From contig CALZFC010000017.1 in assembly GCA_945643635.1 (NCBI GenBank), positions 3,094,001 through 3,158,000 on the forward strand: a stretch of DNA of 64,000 nt, in the 5' to 3' direction. This stretch comes from Allodiplogaster sudhausi. Lineage: Eukaryota; Nematoda; Chromadorea; Rhabditida; Diplogasteridae. The position numbers and the translations under genes are program-made. Positions 56,053-64,000 of the stretch are shown piece by piece (position 1 is the first letter of the stretch; each line of letters starts with the position of its first letter). The notes beneath the pieces are model-generated. The model was not told where the DNA came from, did not search any database, and saw only the letters and a list, made by a program, of their open reading frames with translations.

Positions 56053-59000
56053 CTAGTCCGAGTTCGACGCTGCGAGCAGCGGAGTCTTCTTGTCCTCCTC
56101 GTCAGGAAGCGCCGTCATGATGCTCGAGGACGAGATGCTGACAATGAAAGGAATAAATCGATAATTGATAAATTAAAATTAAAATTAATTATTATCGATT
56201 ATTAGATTATTGAAAAGTAACCAGGCATGTGTGTATGTACCTTTCAAGTGCCTCGGCTGCAGTGAACTCGGTCTCGGACTTGTCGGCAATCGCCGTGCAA
56301 CAGCTTCTGAAATTCTTCTTTCAAAAAATGGATTTTATTAATGGAAATAGTTAATTAGCATGGCGTTAATGTTGCAATGAAATGGTTATTGAAATGATGG
56401 CCCGAACCCGATGGCAGTGACCAAAGCATCGACCGATTCCGGGAGAGCCGTCGCGACAAAGGAGTCCGAGGAGGAGTGGCTGAAAACGTTTTGTTGTTTT
56501 TTTCTTTCAAAATTCAACAAAAGTTATTTGTGTAAAAATGAATTTGAAATAAATATTTGCTCACGATACGATAAATATGAAAATTTTTATTTTTAATTCG
56601 ACAAAAATTTTACTTCGAAAAAAAAAAATAACCTCGCAGCGTCGTTGCGCTTGGCCGTGGCGAGGCACGCGTCAGATGCCGAGTTGAGCAGTGCCGTCAG
56701 AATTTCACTCGAAGCGGAGCTGAATGAATAAATTTACATACAATCATCGAAAAATAATTAATTCATGTTCGAATTGCCGGTTCACCCTGGGAATAAATTG
56801 AACAGCACTCACATTCTCGCGTGCTATTTTCGACCTGCAACGCAGTAACCCGTTGCGTGTGCAAATACCACGCGAAGGGCCAATTTGAAATTTCACAAAC
56901 TTATTCCGTGATCTGCCATTTTTAATTAGTAACTTGTTTTGAAATGAAATGAACTCCCGAACCCGATAGCTGTGATCACAGAATCAAAGTCGACCGATTC
57001 CTGCAGAGCCGTCACAATGGAAGCCTCCGAGGTGGAGCGGCTGAAGAAGTTTTTTTTTTAAAATAATGTATTTATTTATTCTATAAATTTAATTTTAGAA
57101 AAGTAAATAAATAACCTCGCAGCCCTGGCCGTGGCAAGACTTGCGTCCGAAGCCGAGTTGAGCTGCGCCGTCTGAAGCCCATTCGAAGTGGACTCAGGGA
57201 GAGCCGTCGCGATGGAGGTCTTCGAGGTGGAGCGGATGAAGAAGTTTTTTTTAAATAATGTATTTATTTATTCTATAAATTTAATTTTAGAAAAGTAAAT
57301 AAATAACCTCGCAGCCCTGGCCGTAACGAGTTGTGCGTCCGAAGCCGAGTTGAGCTGCGCCGTCTGAAGCCCATCCGAAGTGGACTCAGGGAGAGCCGTC
57401 GCGATGGAGGTCTTCGAGCTGGAGCGGCTGAAGAAGTTTCTTTAAAGAATGTATTTATTTATTCTATAAATTTAATTTTTTTAAAGTAAATAACCTCGCA
57501 GCCCTGGCCGTGGCAAGACTTGCGTCCGAAGCCGAGTTGAGCTGCGCCGTCTGAAGCCCATCCGAAGTGGGCTCAGGGAGAGCCGTCGCGATGGAGGTCT
57601 TCGAGGTGGAGCGGCTGAAGAAGTTTTTTTAAAGAATGTATTTATTTATTGTATAAATTAAATTTTTGAAAAGTAAGTAAATAACCTCGCAGCCCTGGCC
57701 GTGGCCAGACTTGCGTCCGAAGCCGAGTTGAGCTGCGCCGTCTGAAGCCCATCCGAAGTGGGCTCAGGGAGAGCCGTCGCGATGGAGGTCTTCGAGGTGG
57801 AGCGGCTGAAGAAGTTTTTTTTTTTAAATAATGTATTTATTTATTCTATAAATTTAATTTTAGAAAAGTAAATAAATAACCTCGCAGCCCTGGCCGTGGC
57901 AAGACTTGCGTCCGAAGCCGAGTTGAGCTGCGCCGTCTGAAGCCCATTCGAAGTGGACTCAGGGAGAGCCGTCGCGATGGAGGTCTTCGAGGTGGAGCGG
58001 ATGAAGAAGTTTTTTTTAAATAATGTATTTATTTATTCTATAAATTTAATTTTAGAAAAGTAAATAAATAACCTCGCAGCCCTGGCCGTAACGAGTTGTG
58101 CGTCCGAAGCCGAGTTGAGCTGCGCCGTCTGAAGCCCATCCGAAGTGGACTCAGGGAGAGCCGTCGCGATGGAGGTCTTCGAGGTGGAGCGGCTGAAGAA
58201 GTTTTTTTAAAGAATGTATTTATTTATTGTATAAATTAAATTTTTGAAAAGTAAGTAAATAACCTCGCAGCCCTGGCCGTGGCCAGACTTGCGTCCGAAG
58301 CCGAGTTGAGCTGCGCCGTCTGAAGCCCATCCGAAGTGGGCTCAGGGAGAGCCGTCGCGATGGAGGTCTTCGAGGTGGAGCGGCTGAAGAAGTTTTTTTT
58401 TTAAAATAATGTATTTATTTATTCTATAAATTTAATTTTAGAAAAGTAAATAAATAACCTCGCAGCCCTGGCCGTGGCAAGACTTGCGTCCGAAGCCGAG
58501 TTGAGCTGCGCCGTCTGAAGCCCATTCGAAGTGGACTCAGGGAGAGCCGTCGCGATGGAGGTCTTCGAGGTGGAGCGGATGAAGAAGTTTTTTTTAAATA
58601 ATGTATTTATTTATTCTATAAATTTAATTTTAGAAAAGTAAATAAATAACCTCGCAGCCCTGGCCGTAACGAGTTGTGCGTCCGAAGCCGAGTTGAGCTG
58701 CGCCGTCTGAAGCCCATCCGAAGTGGACTCAGGGAGAGCCGTCGCGATGGAGGTCTTCGAGCTGGAGCGGCTGAAGAAGTTTCTTTAAAGAATGTATTTA
58801 TTTATTCTATAAATTTAATTTTTTTAAAGTAAATAACCTCGCAGCCCTGGCCGTGGCAAGACTTGCGTCCGAAGCCGAGTTGAGCTGCGCCGTCTGAAGC
58901 CCATCCGAAGTGGGCTCAGGGAGAGCCGTCGCGATGGAGGTCTTCGAGGTGGAGCGGCTGAAGAAGTTTTTTTAAAGAATGTATTTATTTATTGTATAAA

Positions 59001-61041
59001 TTAAATTTTTGAAAAGTAAGTAAATAACCTCGCAGCCCTGGCCGTGGCCAGACTTGCGTCCGAAGCCGAGTTGAGCTGCGCCGTCTGAAGCCCATCCGAA
59101 GTGGGCTCAGGGAGAGCCGTCGCGATGGAGGTCTTCGAGGTGGAGCGGCTGAAGAAGTTTTTTTTTAAAATAATGTATTTATTTATTCTATAAATTTAAT
59201 TTTAGAAAAGTAAATAAATAACCTCGCAGCCCTGGCCGTAACGAGTTGTGCGTCCGAAGTCGAGTTGAGCTGCGCCGTCTGAAGCCCATCCGAAGTGGAC
59301 TCAGGGAGAGCCGTCGCGATGGAGGTCTTCGAGGTGGAGCGGCTGAAGAAGTTTTTTAAAGAATGTATTTATTTATTGTATAAATTTAATTTTTGAAAAG
59401 TAAATAAATAACCTCGCAGCCCTGGCCGTGGCAAGACTTGCGTCCGAAGCCGAGTTGAGCTGCGCCGTCTGAAGCCCATCCGAAGTGGACTCAGAGAGAG
59501 CCGTCGCGATGGAGGTCTTCGAGGTGGAGCGGCTGAAGAAGTTTCTTTAAAGAATGTATTTATTTATTCTATAAATTTAATTTTTGAAAAGTAAATAAAT
59601 AACCTCGCAGCCCTGGCCGTGGCAAGACTTGCTTCCGAAGCCGAGTTGAGCTGCGCCGTCTGAAGCCCATCCGAAGTGGGCTCAGGGAGAGCCGTCGCGA
59701 TGGAGGTCTTCGAGGTGGAGCGGCTGAAGAATTTTTTTTTTAAAGAATGTGTTTATTTATTCTATAAAGTTAATTTTAGAAAAGTAAATAAATAACCTCA
59801 ACGCCCTGGCGGTGTCAAGACGTGCGTCCGAAGCCGAGTTGAGCTGCGCCGTCTGAAGCCCATTCGAAGTGGTCTCAGGGAGAGCCGTCGCGATGGAGGT
59901 CTTCGAGGTGGAGCGGCTGAAGAAGTTTTTTTTAAAGAATGTATTTATTTATTCTATAAAGTTAATTTTAGAAAAGTAAATAAATAACCTCGTAGCCCTG
60001 GCCGTGGCAAGACGTGCGTCCGAAGCCGAGTTGAGCTGCGCCGTCTGAAGCCCATTCAAAGTGGTCTCAGGGAGAGCCGTCGCGATTGAGGTCTTCGAGG
60101 TGGAGCGGCTGAAGAAGTTTTTTTTAAGAATGTATTTATTTATTCTATAAAGTTAATTTTAGAAAAGTAAATAAATAACCTCTTAGCCCTGGCCGTGGCA
60201 AGACGTGCGTCCGAAGCAGAGTTGAGCTGCGCCGTCTGAAGCCCATTCGAAGCGGTCTCAGGGAGAGCCGTCGCGATGGAGGTCTTCGAGGTGGAGCGGC
60301 TGAAGAATTTTTTTTTAAGAATGTATTTATTTATTCTATAAAGTTAATTTTAGAAAAGTAAATAATTAACCTCGTAGCCCTGGCCGTGACAAGACTTGCG
60401 TCCGAAGCCGAGTTGAGCTGCGCCACGGAGTGTTCGCTTGCGAAGTGTTCGACGAAGCGTGGCTAAATAATTAGAAGAGACTAATAAAATGTATTATTTT
60501 TAGAAATATATTTTCCTTCAATTTTATTCCTGATTGCGAAATATTAAGTGTTTTTGGTAGGTTGTATATATAATTAAACCTGGCAGCCGTGATCTCGCGA
60601 AGACTCGTGCTCGCGACAGAGTCCGACGAGAAGGAACTGCAACAATTGAAAACAATCAGACATTTTTGACCAACGCTATTTTGATGAAATTTTTCAAATG
60701 TCACATTTTACTGCCCTACCCTTATAAATTCAAATATGTATTATTGACCCCTAATAAACCCTTGCGAGAGGGGGGCACTATTAGTGGGGGGGGGGTCTAT
60801 TAGAGGGAGGGGCACTAATAGAGAAAATACGGTAAGTAGACGCCACCTGATGGCTGTTAATTCGAGTGCTTCCGGCTGCAGCAACGTGGCACTGCAAGAA
60901 ATCAATCGAAAAATGTATTCTTTTTGCTACTCTTAATTACTCTTAATTAATCAAGTCGTTTCCGTGTTCATTCGAGTGTCACCTGGACTGGCTGCCGATG
61001 TCCGCGGCAGTCACCGAAGCAGTGACGGAATGGTCGGACAT
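56053..61041 (-). CDS. tandem-exon gene: 17 identical-length repeat exons, Ser/Thr/Ala-rich protein
   Basis: The start is an ATG at 61,041 (MSDHSVTASVTAADIGSQS), followed by exons 60,891-60,847 and 60,636-60,580, a truncated unit at 60,462-60,371, seventeen exons of exactly 120 bases between 60,299 and 57,116, then 57,040-56,963 (78), 56,719-56,633 (87), 56,479-56,408 (72), 56,306-56,241 (66) and a last exon 56,137-56,053 ending ASNSD and TAG. Every internal exon is a multiple of three and begins one base into a codon, so each can be skipped or added without changing the frame; excluding the truncated unit the model is 863 codons. Repeat consensus starts RSTSKTSIATALPESTSDG and ends NSASDASLATARAA. 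No Cys, signal peptide or membrane helix is evident, unless the real start lies further upstream (the frame is open to 61,125). No recognised family. Introns are 66-80 bases, donor GTTATT, acceptor CTTCAG. Confidence 0.75.
57116..60299 (-). repeat. tandem exon-intron array, 17 units of ~187-195 bp
   Basis: Exon starts on the plus strand: 57116, 57308, 57495, 57686, 57881, 58073, 58264, 58459, 58651, 58838, 59029, 59223, 59413, 59604, 59797, 59989, 60180; each spans exactly 120 bases. Introns vary slightly in T-run length. Units 1-4 and 8-11 have the same spacing and the same subtype order, offset by exactly 1,343 bp, so blocks of several units were duplicated together. Units nearest 60 kb are the most diverged. 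Confidence 0.9.
60745..60833. mobile_element. terminal fragment of the CCGTATTTTCTC MITE
   Basis: It ends GAGAAAATACGG followed by TA, with the usual GGGGGGCACTATTAG and GAGGGAGGGGCAC blocks. Only one end is present. It lies in the intron between the second and third coding exons of the tandem-exon gene. Confidence 0.65.
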
Positions 61042-61784
61042 CCCCTCGACTGCAGTGCGAATCGCAAAGTCTTCGTCCGCTGCGACCAATCGGAGGACTC
61101 CGCCGACCAGCGAAGGGCGGACGAGCTGAATGTAAAAAAAAACATTTCGTTTACAATTTATTTTTTTATTAAAGGTGTCATCCGGAGAATAATCATTTTC
61201 TCTAGCGCTACACAATCTCGCATTCACTAAATAGGAGTGTGCTAATAGCTACATAATACAGTAACCCGTTGAAACTTTTTGTATCTTTGTTTTACGACGT
61301 GATGAACTGATCCCTGCACACAAGAAAAAAAACCATTGGAGGTGCGAAATCGCGATACCGTAGGTGTTGAAACCGCTGGAAATAACGGTTTTTTGCCTTT
61401 TCGCGACCTGGGCGCGCCCTCAAGCAGCAACGGTTTTTTCCCCAGCTAGCATACCATTAAAATTAGTGGTTTACAACTGGCAACTCGGACAAGCATACGG
61501 TGTTCCGTGGCGCACTTATGGTTCGCTGGCGCACCTGTATTTTCCGACTGCACATTTTGGACGCATGAGGTGTACCATGGCGCACTTATAGTATGCTGGC
61601 GCACTTGATTTTCTGGAGCGAATTTTCTCAGAAAGATGGATTATGTCGCTGCCAACCATAAATGATAATGTTTTAATTGGTTCTCTTGAATTTCTTACTT
61701 ACTTTCAGCCTTCGCCTCCTGCCGCATGAAAGAGAGTTTCTGCCGGGGTCTCTCGCGCTAGATGCGAATTGAGGTATGGTTTTG

Positions 61785-61792
61785 TATAAAAG
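61785..61792 (+). promoter_or_regulatory. TATA box for the plus-strand cassette gene
   Basis: TATAAAAG precedes GGCTCGGCGC by a few bases, with the first cassette about 300 bp downstream. It points away from the minus-strand tandem-exon gene, whose start codon is 740 bp to the left, so the two genes probably share a divergent intergenic region. Confidence 0.45.
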
Positions 61793-62090
61793 AGGCTCGG
61801 CGCATTTAAGGTTCTTTTATATGCAAATTTTCATATAATAGTATTACTCAACCTTGCTTTCTTCACAAATATTTTTATTATACGTGTCTGGTCGACTCGC
61901 TCGGTTGCAGCGAATCATCAAGAGTGACTACCACGGTGGGCATGATTTCTTTATGGAAATGTTTCTTGATGGAATGGAATCTTTTTTCAAAAATAGATAT
62001 GAATGGATGCAAGTGTTTTTTTAGAAGCACATTAATTACTGATTCTTTAGAAAGGGTAGATATTGTAGATAATATTCTCATATAATTCAG

Positions 62091-62305
62091 CATCCACATC
62101 GGGTTGCTCGAGTTGTGAAGAAGCAGAAGGGAGCGAGGAGTACTGGACTGGGCGACGACTACGTTTGGTATGTTCGCTCTAAGCTAACTTGTAACAGATC
62201 TAACGGCTTATTCTTTAGAAAGAGCAGTTATTGTAGACAATATTCCCTTAGCAGTTGCTCGAGAAAGGGAGCGAGGAGTGCGGGACTGGGGGACGACTTC
62301 GTCTG
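62091..62305 (+). CDS. two exon-like cassettes, first subtype
   Basis: Cassette 62,091-62,167 follows an attcag acceptor and encodes HPHRVARVVKKQKGARSTGL and GDDYVW before GTATG; cassette 62,252-62,305 encodes SCSRKGARSAGLGDDFVW before GTAAG. The shared KGARSxGLGDDxVW and shared intron sequence show they are duplicates. They differ from the seven following cassettes but have the same exon-intron layout. Confidence 0.45.
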
Positions 62306-62510
62306 GTAAGTTCGCTCTAAGCTAACTTGTAATAAATATATTTTTTTTAATCTTTGGCTGATTCTTTTGAACGATTGGTTGTTATTGTGTATAACTCTTT
62401 AGTAATAGATCTTCCACATTGTTGCAAACGTAAAGGAGTTGATTTATTTTCGGAACAAACCCTTTTTCAAATGAGCAGTTATTTAAGAATATTTTCTTTG
62501 CGCAATTCAG

Positions 62511-63687
62511 CTTCCGTTTCTTTGCAGTTCCGCGTGTTGTTGTGACGCAGGAAGGGGGAAGCATCAGTACGCTGGTAGAGGATCTCCACGGTATGTTTTC
62601 TTTAAGAGAACTATTAAGCAGTTGATACATTTTCGAAACAAAGCATTTTTCTAAAGAGTTGTTATTTAAGAATATTTTCTTTCCGTAATTCAGCTTTTAT
62701 TTCTTTACAGTTCCGCTGGTTGTTGGGAGGCAGACAGGGAAGCAGAAGCACGTTGGTGGATTGTCACTACAGTAAGTTTTTTATAGGGGAACTTGAAATA
62801 GATGTTTTTTCTTCGAAAGAAAGCCCCTTTCTTCTAATGAGTAGTTATTTTAGATTATTTTCATTTCGTAATTCAGCTTTTTCATCTTTGCAGTACCGCG
62901 AGATCTCGCGAGGCAGGAAGGGAGGCTGAAGCAGGCTGTTAGACAGTCACTGATGTAAGTTTTCTTAAGGGGAACTTGAAGTAGATTTTTTTTATTCTAA
63001 AAAATTCCTCTTTATTCTAATGAGTTGTTATTTTGAGATTATTTTCTTTGCGTAATTCAGCATCCATTTCTTTGTAGTACCGTGAGTTGTGTCGAGGCAG
63101 CAAGGGAGGCTGAAGCAGGGTGTTGGACGGTCACTACTGTAAGATTTTATAGGAAACTTGAAGTAGATGTTTATTCCTTCGAAACAAATAATCTTTTTTC
63201 TAATGAGTAGTTATTTTGAGATTATTTTCCTTTCGTAATTCAGCTTTTCCATCTTTACAGTACCGTGAGTTGTGTCGAGGCAGCAAGGGAGGCTGAAGCA
63301 GGGTGTTGGACGGTCACTACTGTAAGATTTTATAGGAAACTTGAAGTAGATGTTTATTCCTTCGAAACAAATAATCTTTTTTCTAATGAGTAGTTATTTT
63401 GAGATTATTTTCCTTTCGTAATTCAGCTTTTCCATCTTTGCAGTACCGTGAGTTGTGTCGAGGCAGCAAGGGAGGCTGAAGCAGGGTGTTGGACGGTCAC
63501 TACTGTAAGATTTTATAGGAAACTTGAAGTAGATGTTTATTCCTTCGAAACAAATCCTCTTTTTTCTAATGAGTTGTTATTTTGAGATTATTTTCCTTTC
63601 GTAATTCAGCTTTTCCATCTTTGCAGTACCGCGAGTTGTGTCGAGGCAGCAAGGGGGGCTTAAGCAGGCTGTTGGACGACAACAGCT
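62511..63687 (+). repeat. array of seven exon cassettes, 183-bp period
   Basis: Cassettes start at 62511, 62694, 62877, 63061, 63244, 63427 and 63610 and end at a GTAAG-type donor. Each has two acceptors 17 bases apart (an outer attcag and an inner tttgcag). Using the outer acceptor six of the seven are exactly 78 bases (26 codons, phase 0); using the inner they are 61. In the 78-base frame the consensus includes LFHLCSTVSCVEAAREAEAG and CWTVTT; cassettes 3 and 7 carry stops. Cassettes 4-6 are nearly identical. Whether these are coding, mutually exclusive or decaying exons cannot be told from sequence. Confidence 0.65.
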
Positions 63688-63805
63688 GTCAGTTTTTTTT
63701 TCGCCACATTCTGTTATTAATGTATTCTTCAGTTTTTTTAATCTCCCCAATTAGTTAGCTTACTACTGTGACACTTTAAGAAAACCAAATTACACCACTA
63801 TTTAG

Positions 63806-63995
63806 ATGGAATGCCCTGTCGAAGGATGCAACGAATGGCTGGAGTCCAAACGAAGAGTTTTGGAGCATCGGCGACACGATCATGGTGGCAGCGGTGCCTT
63901 GCTATGCAAGATGTGTGTCGTCTGGCAGCGATTCGGCAAAATGGACGCACTACGGCAGCACTGCACACGTTTTCACGCTGGTTCTATTCTCTCAG
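63806..63995 (+). CDS. C2H2 zinc-finger-like exon, gene runs off the window
   Basis: After a ttag acceptor the frame opens with an ATG: MECPVEGCNEWLESKRRVLE, HRRHDH, then LCKMCVVWQRFGKMDALRQH and CTRFH, ending at a GTGAT donor. The first unit fits C-x4-C-x12-H; the second is C-x2-C with a longer spacing to its His pair. This looks like a pair of C2H2 fingers as in nucleic-acid-binding proteins or transposases. It lies on the same strand, downstream of the cassette array, and may be its constant exon. The rest is beyond position 64,000. Confidence 0.55.
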
Positions 63996-64000
63996 GTGAT

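Noticed and set aside
57116..60299. Array read as a plain satellite, or as an Arg-rich protein in the alternative open frame
   Set aside because: The Arg-rich frame is also open, but the flanking diverged exons only give a consistent protein in the Ser/Thr/Ala frame, and their lengths keep that phase; a plain satellite would not keep 17 exact 120-bp exons with splice signals.
57116..63687. CRISPR-like array
   Set aside because: The repeats are long and the 'spacers' are near-identical introns; the genome is eukaryotic.

Overview
The window is eukaryotic and almost certainly from a nematode. The best evidence is a seven-exon minus-strand gene (5,819-8,115) that reads through as a complete member of the nematode-expanded DUF1647 family. 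A GH5 endoglucanase of the type nematodes acquired by horizontal transfer (49,803-50,883) points to a lineage carrying such genes, such as Tylenchomorpha or Diplogastridae; that placement is inference. Genes have many short introns (41-49 bases in the cellulase), TATA boxes are common, and the intergenic DNA is full of CT/GA microsatellites and non-autonomous DNA transposons.

Layout. 0-4.3 kb: a coiled-coil gene on the minus strand, a small MITE, a 1.39-kb palindrome and a LINE 3' end. 5.8-8.8 kb: the DUF1647 gene with a perfect 32-bp hairpin in intron 1 and a MITE just upstream. 8.8-25 kb: repeat-dense ground with palindromic elements, three copies of a ~2-kb dispersed unit, a probable LTR, and one intact plus several decayed copies of a two-exon small-protein gene. 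25.0-26.5 kb: a Mutator-like element with a 9-bp target duplication. 27.3-28.8 and 36.3-38.4 kb: two duplicated genes for a small membrane protein with a Gln-rich tail. 30.4-36.1 kb: a 15-exon ADAM metalloprotease. 38.6-40.0 kb: a hAT element enclosing degraded coding DNA. 40.5-48 kb: five tandem members of a secreted Gly/Pro-rich family, three intact and two broken. 49.8-51.7 kb: the GH5 gene and, tail to tail with it, an unknown membrane protein gene. 54 kb: another two-exon small protein.

56-64 kb is the most striking part. A minus-strand gene (56,053-61,041) holds 17 consecutive, individually spliceable 120-bp exons, all phase-symmetric and open in the same frame, each encoding a 40-residue Ser/Thr/Ala-rich repeat. 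Flanking single exons suggest the 120-bp exon arose by fusion of two older, shorter exons. Facing away from it on the plus strand is a second array of seven exon cassettes with a 183-bp period, each with two candidate splice acceptors (78 bp frame-preserving or 61 bp frame-shifting), followed by a C2H2-type exon at the window edge. Two divergent tandem-exon genes side by side are the best candidate here for an undescribed system of repeat-length or splice-generated protein variation.

Several coding regions carry exact lesions: a 35-bp tandem duplication in the ADAM active site, an in-frame TAG plus frameshift in the cellulase, and transposon truncation of a secreted-family member. Each may be a real pseudogenising event or an assembly error; the sequence alone cannot decide. 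All gene models were made by hand from splice sites and reading frame, without transcripts or database searches.
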